A stretch of DNA of 49,374 nt from an uncultured Spirochaetia bacterium. GTDB lineage: Bacteria; Spirochaetota; Brachyspiria; Brachyspirales; Brachyspiraceae. How positions within the stretch are numbered: the stretch's first letter is position 1; every line of letters starts with the position of its first letter. Shown one piece after another: positions 24,453 through 34,655 of this stretch. The notes under the pieces are model-generated. The model worked only from the letters and a program-made list of their open reading frames with translations, had not been told where the DNA came from and did not search any database. Location: contig CAMRCO010000005.1 in assembly GCA_947040945.1 (NCBI GenBank), positions 1-49,374 on the forward strand. Reading direction: 5' to 3'. Both the position numbers and the translations under genes were made by a program.

Positions 24453-24477
24453 GACGTAGATGTTTCAAAAAAGTTCC
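24453..24477 (-). promoter_or_regulatory. Candidate ECF-sigma promoter of the ZraP-like gene
   Basis: On the minus strand GGAAC (24477-24473), a 16-bp spacer and CGTC (24456-24453), about 37 nt before the ATG. This is the generic ECF pattern, and the extended form GGAACTT-N15-GTCAAA matches the E. coli sigma-E consensus closely. A possible sigma70-type alternative (TTGAAA-N18-TATAAA) overlaps it. Confidence 0.6.
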
Positions 24478-24531
24478 CACTATTAATTTTTTTTAGTATA
24501 AAATTATTAAATACCCAAAAACATAATAGCA

Positions 24532-24560
24532 TTGAAAAAATATTTTTTTTAATATACAAT
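24532..24560 (+). promoter_or_regulatory. gyrB: Promoter of gyrB
   Basis: TTGAAA (24532-24537), 17 bp and TACAAT (24555-24560), about 36 nt before the gyrB ATG. The spacer is an A/T tract, as in supercoiling-sensitive promoters. Confidence 0.6.
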
Positions 24561-24593
24561 GGATGAAAATGTTTTAGTATTTTAGGATTATAA

Positions 24594-26507
<1,914 letters not shown>

Positions 26508-26539
26508 TATTCACAACTATTTCGTTTCAAACTAAATAT

Positions 26540-26580
26540 TAAAAAAAGCCCCATCATAACAATTTATTATGACGGGGCTT
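26540..26580 (-). terminator. Intrinsic terminator between gyrB and the aldehyde dehydrogenase gene
   Basis: The 14-bp arms AAGCCCCATCATAA (26546-26559) and TTATGACGGGGCTT (26567-26580), one mismatch, enclose a 7-nt loop. On the minus strand seven T follow, so it ends the aldehyde dehydrogenase transcript; the plus-strand side lacks a T run. Confidence 0.85.
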
Positions 26581-26615
26581 AAATATACCAACAACTTCTA
26601 AATAATATTCAACTA

Positions 26616-28097
26616 TTATTTAGCAGGATAAAATCCACTAGGTTTATCTGACAAGTTAATCATAATATTTTTAACTTGAGTATAATGCTCTAAAATCATT
26701 TTGTCTGTTTCTCTACCGATTCCAGATGTTTTACAACCACCAAAAGGTGAACCTGCAGGAATAGCATTGTATGTGTTTACCCAAATACGACCAGTTTCTA
26801 TAGCTTTAGAAACTCTAATAGCCTTAGTAATGTCTTTAGTCCATACTCCGCCACCTAAACCATATTCACTATCATTTGCCATTTCAATAACTTCTTCTTC
26901 AGTTTTGAACTTAATAACAGTAGCAACTGGTCCAAAAATCTCTTCTTTTGCTACTCTCATATTATTTGTTGCATTAGTTATTAATGTAGGTTCAATGAAG
27001 AATCCTTTATCTAAGCCATCAGATGTAATTCGTTTTCCACCTGTAGCAATAGTAGCACCTTCATTTTTTGCTACTTCCATATAACTCAATACTTTTTTCA
27101 ATTGCTCTTCTGATGCTAAAGCACCCATTTGAGTTGATGAATCCCAAGATACGCCAACTTTTACCATTTCAAATCTCTTTATAGCTTCCTCAACAAATTT
27201 ATCATATATACTTTCATGTACAAAAACTCTACTACCAGCACAACAAACTTGCCCTTGATTGAATAAAATACCAAGTTGTAATCCATCCATAGCCATTTCC
27301 CAATCACAATCATCAAAGAATATATTTGCTGATTTACCACCAAGTTCAAGAGTAGCAGGAATTAATTTGTTAGCTGCTGCCTGAGCAACATTACGCCCAA
27401 CTTCTGTAGAACCCGTAAATGCGAGTTTGTCAAAGCCTTCATGCTGAAGAATATACTCTCCAGATTTTGCACCAGAACCTGTTACAAGATTAAATACTCC
27501 AGCAGGAAGAATGCCATCAATTAATTTAGCCAATTCTAAAACACTTAATGATGTATTTTTAGATGGTTTAAATACTGTAGTACAACCGCTCGCAATCAAC
27601 GGAGCTAATTTCCATGTAGCCATTAATAAAGGGAAATTCCAAGGAACAATTTGCCCGACAACCCCTATAGGCTCTCTTGTAACTATACTTAAAGTATTAT
27701 TTTGTAAAAATGATGCGGAACCTTCTTCAGCAAGAATGACACCTGCAAAATACCTAAAATGCTCAATAGCAAGTGGAACATCTACATTCATAGTCTCACG
27801 AATTGGTTTTCCGTTGTCATAAGTCTCTACCATTGCAAGATGTTCTTTATTCGCTTCCATAATGTCTGCGATTTTATTAAGAATAGCAGCTCTTTCATAT
27901 ACACCGACATGCTTCCATGTAGTAAATGCTTTTTTTGCTGCGAGAACAGCTTTATCTATATCGCTTTTACTAGCCTCTTCACATGTAGCCAACTTTTCAC
28001 CATTAACAGGAGAAAAAGTGTCATAGGTTTTTCCTTCTGAGGAATTAACCCATTTACCGTCTATATACAATTTATAATTCGAATCAATTTTTAACAT
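26616..28097 (-). CDS. NAD(P)-dependent aldehyde dehydrogenase
   Basis: A 493-aa enzyme of the classical ALDH superfamily. It has PWNFPLLMATWKLAPLIASG, FTGSTEVGR, catalytic Glu251 in ELGGKS, catalytic Cys285 in NQGQVCCAGSR, and EEIFGPV near the C-terminus. The sequence is full-length. It oxidises an aldehyde to the acid with NAD(P)+; the closest-looking groups are acetaldehyde/glycolaldehyde-type cytosolic ALDHs, but substrate cannot be settled. It is a single-gene unit with a promoter at 28162-28134 and a strong terminator. The ATG has GAGAGGAT upstream. Confidence 0.92.
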   Translation of the reverse strand: MLKIDSNYKLYIDGKWVNSSEGKTYDTFSPVNGEKLATCEEASKSDIDKAVLAAKKAFTTWKHVGVYERAAILNKIADIMEANKEHLAMVETYDNGKPIRETMNVDVPLAIEHFRYFAGVILAEEGSASFLQNNTLSIVTREPIGVVGQIVPWNFPLLMATWKLAPLIASGCTTVFKPSKNTSLSVLELAKLIDGILPAGVFNLVTGSGAKSGEYILQHEGFDKLAFTGSTEVGRNVAQAAANKLIPATLELGGKSANIFFDDCDWEMAMDGLQLGILFNQGQVCCAGSRVFVHESIYDKFVEEAIKRFEMVKVGVSWDSSTQMGALASEEQLKKVLSYMEVAKNEGATIATGGKRITSDGLDKGFFIEPTLITNATNNMRVAKEEIFGPVATVIKFKTEEEVIEMANDSEYGLGGGVWTKDITKAIRVSKAIETGRIWVNTYNAIPAGSPFGGCKTSGIGRETDKMILEHYTQVKNIMINLSDKPSGFYPAK

Positions 28098-28133
28098 AAT
28101 ATCCTCTCTTTTAGTTTATTTTCTTATTAGTAT

Positions 28134-28162
28134 AATATATCATTAAGTAATTATTAATGCAA
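28134..28162 (-). promoter_or_regulatory. Promoter of the aldehyde dehydrogenase gene
   Basis: On the minus strand TTGCAT (28162-28157), 17 bp and TATATT (28139-28134), about 37 nt before the ATG at 28097. Confidence 0.55.
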
Positions 28163-28206
28163 CTATATAATGTTCTTATTTTACTGTATTTTTCATTTTT
28201 ATGTGA

Positions 28207-28265
28207 AATACTGCTTAAAGCATACTTGAAATATACTTATCATACCAATGCAAGTAGTATTTTTT
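28207..28265 (+). ncRNA. Terminator-like hairpin, possible end of a short RNA upstream of ffh
   Basis: AATACTGCTT and GCAT (28207-28223) pair with ATGC and AAGTAGTATT (28248-28262); a run of six T (28260-28265) follows. On the plus strand a perfect TATAAT (28166-28171) with a weak TTAAGT 17 bp upstream could start a transcript of about 85-90 nt ending here. No SRP-RNA or 6S signature is visible. It may be a small RNA or simply a terminator guarding ffh. Confidence 0.35.
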
Positions 28266-28280
28266 GAATTTTTCATTTTA

Positions 28281-28309
28281 TTGCTTGACTTTATTTGTAT
28301 ATCTAATAA
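28281..28309 (+). promoter_or_regulatory. Weak candidate promoter of the ffh operon
   Basis: TTGCTT (28281-28286), 17 bp and TAATAA (28304-28309), about 50 nt before ffh. The hexamers are poor; it is the best match in the region. Confidence 0.3.
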
Positions 28310-28358
28310 ACTATAGAATGTGTTTTGTACTTTATTATTTTAATAGAATAGGTTTTTC

Positions 28359-29714
28359 ATGTTTGACAATATAACCAAATCAGTTACATCTGCGTTATCT
28401 AAAATACGTGGCAAAAAAGTTATCACTGACAAAGAGATAACCGAGACGCTTCTTGTTATTAAAGAGGCACTTCTTTCTGCTGACGTTTCAATTGATGCGG
28501 CTGATAAATTTATTGAAGATGCTAAGTCAAAGGCTATAGGCAAAGAACTTATTGAAGGGGTTTCTGCCGACAGTCAATTTATAGCAAGTGTTCATGATAC
28601 TCTTGTTGAAATGATAGGTGAAAGAGAAGGAGGACTTAAACTTCTAGCACCTGAAAAACAAACTGTAACACTTTTATTTGGACTTCAAGGGTCGGGTAAA
28701 ACTACAACAGCGGCAAAGCTTGCTAAGTTTTACAAAGATAAAAGACGTGTTATGCTTGTTGGGCTTGATATTTATAGACCTGCGGCTATGGAACAACTTG
28801 AAACTTTAGCCAAGCAAGTTGGTGTATTTTGTTATACCGATACTAAAGAAAAGAAAGCTTACAAAATACTTAAAAAAGCAATTGTTCAGGCTAAAAAAGA
28901 ACATATTGACATGATGATAGTTGACACTGCTGGGCGTCTTGAAATAGATGATGAGTTAATGCTTGAACTTAGACGTTTACTTAACACTGTTAATGTAACT
29001 GAAAAAATATTGGTTGTTGACTCAACTGTTGGACAAAGTGTTTATAATGTTTCTAAGTCGTTTAATGATTCTATTGGTATAGATGGTGTAATATTAACTA
29101 AGTTTGATTCAGGTGCTAAAGGTGGAGCTGCCTTATCACTTAAATATGCGACAGGTTCTGAAGTACGGTTTATTGGTACAGGAGAGCATATTGATGACAT
29201 AGATGAGTTTGATGCTAAACGTGTTGCAGGTCAAATACTTGGAATGGGCGATATTGTAAAACTTGTCGAAAAAGCTAAAAGTGCTATAAGCGAGAAAGAA
29301 GCTGAGGAAATGCTTCAGCGTGTTATAGAAAATAATTTTGATTATAATGATTTCTTAAAGCAAATAGATGCCACAAGTAAAATGGGTGGTATCACAAAAA
29401 TGATTGGAATGATGCCCGGTGCTTCCAATATTGACACCTCACGTCTAGGTTCAGAGGAGTTGAAATTTGCTAGATATAAGTTTATAATAGAGTCGATGAC
29501 AAAGAAAGAAAGGCTAGCTTTGTTTCCTTTAAATAATTCGAGGAAAGTTAGAATAGCCAATGGAAGTGGTACAAGTGTTTATGAGATTAATCAACTTGTA
29601 AAACAATTCAGCATGATGAAAAACATGATGGGAAGTACCAAGAAAATGAATAAGCTTGCTAAATCATTAGAGAATATGGGAATGTCTATGGATGATTTAA
29701 ATAAATTGATGTAA
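28359..29714 (+). CDS. ffh: Signal recognition particle GTPase Ffh
   Basis: A 451-aa SRP54 homologue. The N domain (about 1-95) has the ALLSADVS motif; the G domain has GLQGSGKT at 108-115, DTAGR at 189-193 and TKFDS. The M domain ends in Met-rich MMKNMMGSTKKMNKL, the signal-sequence and SRP-RNA binding part, with an RIANGSGTSVYEIN block. It delivers nascent membrane proteins to FtsY and SecYEG. Its receptor FtsY is encoded about 11 kb downstream in the window. It heads the ffh-rpsP-khpA-rimM-trmD operon, a widely conserved arrangement, with a 22-bp gap to rpsP. Confidence 0.98.
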   Translation: MFDNITKSVTSALSKIRGKKVITDKEITETLLVIKEALLSADVSIDAADKFIEDAKSKAIGKELIEGVSADSQFIASVHDTLVEMIGEREGGLKLLAPEKQTVTLLFGLQGSGKTTTAAKLAKFYKDKRRVMLVGLDIYRPAAMEQLETLAKQVGVFCYTDTKEKKAYKILKKAIVQAKKEHIDMMIVDTAGRLEIDDELMLELRRLLNTVNVTEKILVVDSTVGQSVYNVSKSFNDSIGIDGVILTKFDSGAKGGAALSLKYATGSEVRFIGTGEHIDDIDEFDAKRVAGQILGMGDIVKLVEKAKSAISEKEAEEMLQRVIENNFDYNDFLKQIDATSKMGGITKMIGMMPGASNIDTSRLGSEELKFARYKFIIESMTKKERLALFPLNNSRKVRIANGSGTSVYEINQLVKQFSMMKNMMGSTKKMNKLAKSLENMGMSMDDLNKLM

Positions 29715-29736
29715 TAAAAAATTGGAGGATATCTAG

Positions 29737-30120
29737 GTGGTAAAACTAAGATTAAAACGTATTGGCCGTAAAGACGCGCCTCATTACCGTATAGTAGCAA
29801 CAGACTCACGTTCCCCACGTGATGGTCGATTCATAGAGGAGCTTGGATGGTTCAATCCTAAATCTAAGACTGAACTCTATAAAATTAATGTAGAGGGAAT
29901 TAAGAAATGGCTTGGTAATGGAGCACAACCTAGTGATACTGTTAAGGGTATACTTATTAAAGAAGGTATACTTGAAAGAGATAAGGGAGCACCTTGTGAC
30001 AGAAAAACTAAAAAACCTGTCAAAAATATGGAAAAAAGACGCAAGCATCGTGAAGCTAAACCAGTAGCTGCACCTGTGGCTGCAGAAGTAGAAGCAACTG
30101 CAGAAACTGATAACACTTAA
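29737..30120 (+). CDS. rpsP: Small ribosomal subunit protein bS16
   Basis: A 127-aa bS16 starting at GTG, with GGAGG 8 nt upstream. The fold-defining start KLRLKRIGRKDAPHYRIVATDSRSPRDGR and ELGWFNP are intact. Most bS16 proteins are 80-90 aa; this one has about 40 extra residues, first basic (KKPVKNMEKRRKHR), then Ala/Val/Glu-rich (PVAAPVAAEVEATAETDNT). It binds 16S rRNA during small-subunit assembly. It lies between ffh and khpA. Confidence 0.97.
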   Translation: MVKLRLKRIGRKDAPHYRIVATDSRSPRDGRFIEELGWFNPKSKTELYKINVEGIKKWLGNGAQPSDTVKGILIKEGILERDKGAPCDRKTKKPVKNMEKRRKHREAKPVAAPVAAEVEATAETDNT

Positions 30121-30147
30121 AATCTATAATAGAAGGAGCATAACACA

Positions 30148-30387
30148 ATGGAAGAAAAAGAACTTATCGAATATTTAGCCAAAAAGCTAGTCGATGAACC
30201 TGATGACGTACGTGTCAATGTTGTGGAAGGTGAAAAAAGCACTATATTAGAGCTTAAAGTTAATCAAGCTGATATAGGTAAAGTTATAGGTAAAAGAGGT
30301 CGCATTGCACATGCACTTCGTACTATCCTATTCGCTACTTCTATGAAAAGTGGCAGAAGAGTTATGCTAGAGATTATTGATAATTGA
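30148..30387 (+). CDS. khpA: RNA-binding KH-domain protein KhpA
   Basis: A 79-aa protein, essentially one KH domain with the GxxG loop as GKRG in IGKVIGKRGRIAHALRTIL. KhpA (YlqC) works with KhpB/Jag in RNA binding and cell-size control. Its place between rpsP and rimM is typical. The stop TGA overlaps the TTG start of rimM. Confidence 0.95.
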   Translation: MEEKELIEYLAKKLVDEPDDVRVNVVEGEKSTILELKVNQADIGKVIGKRGRIAHALRTILFATSMKSGRRVMLEIIDN

Positions 30388-30890
30388 TTGTTTTTTACGG
30401 AAATATAACAGGCATACATGGTCTTAAGGGTGAGATTGAGATTTATTTTCATAATCCTCTACGTCTAAACTCTTTGCCAAAGCTTAGCTCTGGTATGTCT
30501 GTTTTTATATCAGAATCTCATATTCAATATAAGATTTTGGAAGTAAAAACTAAACCCCGTATTGTCGTTTTAACCCTTGACAAAGTTTCAGATATAGACA
30601 CAGCAACTAAGCTTAGAGGCGAGTCTATTTTTATAGACACAGACGACTTACCTGAACTTGATGACGATACATTTTATGAGTCAGAGCTTGTAGGATTCAA
30701 AATAATAGATGATAAAGAATCTGTTATAGGCGAGGTTCAAGATTGCTATATAGCACCTGCAAGTGCTATACTTGAAGTTAAGCTCACAGACAACTCTATA
30801 GCTTCTATTCCATTTGTTCATGCATATTTTGGAGATATTAGTCGTGAAAATAAAACAATTATACTAATTGATAAAAATATTCTTCCATGA
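30384..30890 (+). CDS. rimM: 16S rRNA processing factor RimM
   Basis: A 168-aa assembly factor. The N-terminal RimM barrel starts FYGNITGIHGLKGEIEIYFHNP; the C-terminal PRC barrel contains DDTFYESELVGFKIID and PFVHAYFGDI. It matures the 3' domain of the 30S subunit. It starts at TTG within a four-base overlap (TTGA) with the khpA stop, and ends in an ATGA overlap with trmD, so translation is coupled along the operon. Confidence 0.94.
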   Translation: MIVFYGNITGIHGLKGEIEIYFHNPLRLNSLPKLSSGMSVFISESHIQYKILEVKTKPRIVVLTLDKVSDIDTATKLRGESIFIDTDDLPELDDDTFYESELVGFKIIDDKESVIGEVQDCYIAPASAILEVKLTDNSIASIPFVHAYFGDISRENKTIILIDKNILP

Positions 30891-31636
30891 CAATAACCCT
30901 ACTCACACTATTTCCAACTTTTTTCGATAGCCCAATATCTATGGGTGTCATAGACGGTGCTTTAAAAAATAAAAAAGTAAACTTAGAAATTATAAACCTG
31001 CGAGAGTTTGGAGACGGTACTTATAGAAAATGTGATGATTATCCTTATGGTGGTGGGCCTGGCCTTATTATGACAGCATCTATATTTCAAAAATATTTTG
31101 ATGAAAATAAAAAAGGACACACAGTACTATTCACTCCAACAGGCAATAAACTTAGCCAAAATAAAATAAAAGAGCTTTCACAAAAAGAACATATTACTTT
31201 ATTACTTGGGCATTATGAGGGAATTGATTCTAGAGTGGAAGAGCTTTATGTTGATGAGTCTATAAGCATAGGCGATTATGTTTTAAGTGGTGGCGAAATA
31301 CCTGCTTTAGTTTTAATAGATGCCATATCAAGATATAAAGATGTTTTAGGTAATAATGAGTCGGTTATAAATGATACATTTGAAGAGAATGCGAATGGGT
31401 TACTTGAATATGAGCAATATACAAGACCTAGTGAGATTAAAGGCTTAGAAGTGCCTCCTATTTTGCTTTCAGGTCATCACAAAAACATAGATAAATATAG
31501 AAGAGAACGTAGCATTATAAGAACTTTTAAGTATAGACCTGACATTTTTTCCAATACTAACCTCACAAAAGCTGATATTACCACAATATACAATTATTTA
31601 ATAGAAAAAACAAAAAAATACTATGAAACTATGTAA
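30887..31636 (+). CDS. trmD: tRNA (guanine-N1)-methyltransferase TrmD
   Basis: A 249-aa SPOUT methylase that makes m1G37 in tRNAs reading CNN/GGN-type codons, preventing +1 frameshifts. It has CDDYPYGGGPGLIM (49-62), the knot region LLLGHYEGIDSRVEE (105-119) and SIGDYVLSGGEIPAL (127-141). Length is typical. It starts inside the rimM stop (ATGA). In many genomes rplS follows; here it does not. Confidence 0.97.
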   Translation: MTITLLTLFPTFFDSPISMGVIDGALKNKKVNLEIINLREFGDGTYRKCDDYPYGGGPGLIMTASIFQKYFDENKKGHTVLFTPTGNKLSQNKIKELSQKEHITLLLGHYEGIDSRVEELYVDESISIGDYVLSGGEIPALVLIDAISRYKDVLGNNESVINDTFEENANGLLEYEQYTRPSEIKGLEVPPILLSGHHKNIDKYRRERSIIRTFKYRPDIFSNTNLTKADITTIYNYLIEKTKKYYETM

Positions 31637-31744
31637 ACCACTTAAAAAAGGTTTAAATAAGCATAAATTAGTATAATATCCCAGTATATAATATATAAAA
31701 ATAAATTATGGGGATATCATTTTTTATTTTATGGGGAGTAATTT

Positions 31745-31978
31745 ATGTTAAAGTGTGATGGTTGCAACAAAGAAATTTCCGAATTTGAATATAGGACAAT
31801 GTCTTCATATCGTGATGGTAGTGTATCAAGCATAAGTATATGCGATGATTGCTATCATAAAATAATTTCTAAAATTATAGAAAAAATGCGTGTTTTAGAG
31901 TACAGTGAAATAAAAGACAAAGACAATTTTATTGAAGTAGTTAAAGAAAAACTAAATAAAATTCATAATATAAATTAA
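31745..31978 (+). CDS. Small zinc-ribbon-like protein of unknown function
   Basis: A 77-aa protein with two CxxC pairs, C4-DG-C7 and C34-DD-C37, that could bind one zinc ion, followed by a charged helix (KIIEKMRVLEYSEIKDKDNF). The ATG has GGGGAG upstream. It stands where rplS often follows trmD, separated by 108 bp. I do not recognise a named family. Confidence 0.7.
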   Translation: MLKCDGCNKEISEFEYRTMSSYRDGSVSSISICDDCYHKIISKIIEKMRVLEYSEIKDKDNFIEVVKEKLNKIHNIN

Positions 31979-32094
31979 AATATTTTTGTTACTACACTAA
32001 AATAGTATTGTTTATTTCTGTAATAGTCTACTAACCTAGCTGTTCAAAAATATTTATGAGTTTAAGCCAAATTAAAATAAATTTGCTCAATATA

Positions 32095-32123
32095 TTGATA
32101 CTTTATAAGTAGTAATATACAAT
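32095..32123 (+). promoter_or_regulatory. Promoter of the NSS-family transporter gene
   Basis: TTGATA (32095-32100), 17 bp and TACAAT (32118-32123), about 28 nt before the ATG at 32152, which has AGGAG upstream. Confidence 0.5.
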
Positions 32124-32151
32124 TATATTTTAATTTTTAGGAGATAAATTT

Positions 32152-33531
32152 ATGAAAAATAGAGAACAACTAGGGAGTAGATTAGGTTTTTTATTAGTTT
32201 CGGCAGGCTGTGCTGTTGGAATGGGTAATGTTTGGCGTTTTCCATACATTACAGGACAATATGGTGGTGGAGCTTTTGTTTTTCTATACCTTATAGCAAT
32301 AGTTATTCTTGGGCTTATACCTATGATTATGGAATTTGCTGTTGGTCGTGCTGGTCGCCATGACATCGCAAATTCTTTTCATGCCCTACAAAAAAAAGGT
32401 CAATCTTGGCATAGAATAGGTTATGTTCAAATACTTGGAAACGTATTACTCTTAGCATTCTACACCACTATTACAGGCTGGTGTTTATCTTATGTATTTT
32501 TTATGGGAAGCGGAAAACTTAACACCCTTAGTGCTGATGAAATTGGCGCTTTTTTTGGTGGTGTTTTAGGAAGCCCTACTACGCTTATTTTTTGGATGTT
32601 TCTAGCACTTCTTATAGGAATTGTAACTTGTGCTATTGGGCTTCAAAAAGGTGTTGAAAGAGTGAGCAAAATTATGATGCTTTCATTATTTGGTTTGCTA
32701 TTTATACTTATAATACGCTCTCTAACATTACCTGGAGCTATGGAAGGAGTTAAATTTTACCTCGTACCTGACTTTGGAAAAATGTTTGAAGGTGGAATTA
32801 AAGGATTTGCCGCAATTAGTTTTGCTGCAGTTGGGCAAGCATTCTTCTCACTAAGTGTTGGGCAAGGTGGTATGGCTATATTTGGAAGCTATATTGATAA
32901 AAAAAGACGGCTTACAGGCGAAGCTATGATAGTTGTTGCACTCGACACACTTGTTGCTTTAATGGCAGGTCTTGTAATATTTCCTGCATGTTTTGCATTC
33001 GGAATTAATCCGGGTGAAGGTGCAGGGCTTGCTTTTGTAACTTTACCTAATATCTTTAACAGCATGCCTTTAGGAACACTTTGGGGATCATTATTTTTCA
33101 TATTTCTTTCAATGGCAGCATTAACAACTGTAATTGGCGTTATGGAAAATGTTTATTCATTTCTTATGGACAAGTTTCATTGGAACAGAAAAAAGACATC
33201 TATCATACTTGGAATATCATTATTCATTTTAAGTCTTCCAACAGCTTTAGGATTCAATGTGCTTTCAGGATTCGCTCCACTTGGAGAAGGAACTGTAGTG
33301 CTAGACCTACTCGACTTTATAGTAAGCAATAATATACTTCCTTTAGGATCACTTGTTACATTATTCTTCTGTACTAGAAAATTTGGTTGGGGCTGGGATA
33401 ATTTTATTAATGAAGTTAATACTGGTGAAGGAAGAATGTTTTCAAATTCATTAAAGTTTTATGCAAGCTATATTTTACCTTTAATAGTACTATCAATATT
33501 TTTAGTTAAATATCTTGATATGATTTTTTAA
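32152..33531 (+). CDS. Sodium-dependent neurotransmitter:sodium symporter (NSS) family transporter
   Basis: A 459-aa LeuT-fold membrane protein with about eleven helices. Helix 1 has the family signature AGCAVGMGNVWRFPY followed by QYGGGAFVFLYL; helix 6 region reads FAAVGQAFFSLSVGQGGMAIFGSY. Both are parts of the Na+ and substrate sites. Bacterial members mostly import amino acids such as Leu, Trp or Tyr; the substrate is not predictable here. It is a single gene between the trmD operon and recF, ended by a terminator. Confidence 0.94.
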   Translation: MKNREQLGSRLGFLLVSAGCAVGMGNVWRFPYITGQYGGGAFVFLYLIAIVILGLIPMIMEFAVGRAGRHDIANSFHALQKKGQSWHRIGYVQILGNVLLLAFYTTITGWCLSYVFFMGSGKLNTLSADEIGAFFGGVLGSPTTLIFWMFLALLIGIVTCAIGLQKGVERVSKIMMLSLFGLLFILIIRSLTLPGAMEGVKFYLVPDFGKMFEGGIKGFAAISFAAVGQAFFSLSVGQGGMAIFGSYIDKKRRLTGEAMIVVALDTLVALMAGLVIFPACFAFGINPGEGAGLAFVTLPNIFNSMPLGTLWGSLFFIFLSMAALTTVIGVMENVYSFLMDKFHWNRKKTSIILGISLFILSLPTALGFNVLSGFAPLGEGTVVLDLLDFIVSNNILPLGSLVTLFFCTRKFGWGWDNFINEVNTGEGRMFSNSLKFYASYILPLIVLSIFLVKYLDMIF

Positions 33532-33553
33532 TAATATTATTTTTAATATTTTT

Positions 33554-33590
33554 AAGGGACGTATTTAATTATGCGTCTCTTCTTTTTTTA
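33554..33590 (+). terminator. Terminator of the NSS transporter gene, overlapping the recF 3' end
   Basis: The 11-bp arms 33554-33564 and 33571-33581 (two G-T pairs) enclose TTAATT; CTTTTTTT follows on the plus strand. The last codons and stop of recF lie within the loop, the second arm and the T tract. Confidence 0.8.
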
Positions 33591-34650
33591 ACATAGAAAA
33601 TATATCGAAGCTAAGCCCATCATCAAAATTGCGTAATTTTTCTTTTTCTGTAACAGTTATAAATACCTGCCCTTTGGTTTTTATATAGTCTAATATTTTT
33701 TCTCTTTTTAAATTATCAAGCTCAAGCATAGCATCATCTATTAAAAGTATTGGGCTGGTTTTTTTTATTTCAGATATAACATATTCACTCGCTAGTTTAA
33801 GTATTAACGTAAACATTCTATTCTCACCTTGAGAGGAAAACTTTTTTGAATTATTTTGTTTATATGAAAAAACATAATCCGACCTATGTGGTCCAAAAAA
33901 TGTTGTCTTCATCTTAATTTGAGTTTGAAATGTAGATTCAAGCTTTTTTACATAACTCTCTTCATCTTTTATGTCAGAAATTGAACTAACATATTTTATG
34001 TCATAAGGACAAGTTGTTCCAAAAATCTCATCAAAAACACTGTTCATTTTATCTTTTACAAGATTAGCATATTTTTCACACTCATTTGATAAAATTATAC
34101 CATATTTTGCGATGTCCTCATTATATATATTTGCATCATACGAGTTTTTCACAATTAAAATATTACGCATTTTTAGAAGCTTTGTATATTTTATTAATGT
34201 TGTAAGATAATTTTCTGACAATGTAGAAATAAGCATATTAAAATAATCACGCCTAACTTTAGGCTCGCCCAAAACAATATTCGTATCGCTTGGCAAAAAT
34301 AATATATATAAAACTTTACCTATAATTTCTTTTCTATATTTGACATGCTTTTTATCAATTAAAATATGCTTAGTATTATTTTGATAAATTATGTCAACTG
34401 TGCTATTATACGCTTTATTCTCGCTTGAAAAAACTCCTCTAAGAGAATAGCTACTCGATTCATAATTTAATATTTCTTTATCACGTCTAGTCTTAAAAGA
34501 AACTCCATTGCCAAGCATAAAAATAGCTTCTAGTATATTTGTTTTTCCAATTCCATTCTCGCCATATAATATATTGATTCTATCAGAAAAGTTTAAGCTC
34601 AAATCATTATAATTTCTAAACGAATGTAGACTTAAAGTTTTTAGAAGCAT
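33565..34650 (-). CDS. recF: DNA repair/replication protein RecF
   Basis: A 361-aa SMC-like ATPase: Walker A GENGIGKT (30-37), signature region SSQGENRM (about 275-282) and Walker B ILLIDDAMLELD. It acts with RecO and RecR to load RecA at gaps. Length is normal. It lies 5 bp after dnaN, the conserved dnaN-recF pairing; dnaA and gyrB are not adjacent. The ATG follows a weak ribosome binding site within the dnaN end, consistent with coupling. Its presence argues against Campylobacterota. Confidence 0.96.
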   Translation of the reverse strand: MLLKTLSLHSFRNYNDLSLNFSDRINILYGENGIGKTNILEAIFMLGNGVSFKTRRDKEILNYESSSYSLRGVFSSENKAYNSTVDIIYQNNTKHILIDKKHVKYRKEIIGKVLYILFLPSDTNIVLGEPKVRRDYFNMLISTLSENYLTTLIKYTKLLKMRNILIVKNSYDANIYNEDIAKYGIILSNECEKYANLVKDKMNSVFDEIFGTTCPYDIKYVSSISDIKDEESYVKKLESTFQTQIKMKTTFFGPHRSDYVFSYKQNNSKKFSSQGENRMFTLILKLASEYVISEIKKTSPILLIDDAMLELDNLKREKILDYIKTKGQVFITVTEKEKLRNFDDGLSFDIFSMLKKEETHN

Positions 34651-34655
34651 TTATT

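Noticed and set aside
28178-28266. SRP RNA (ffs) upstream of ffh
   Set aside because: The hairpin region lacks the conserved GGAA tetraloop and the asymmetric loop of SRP RNA.
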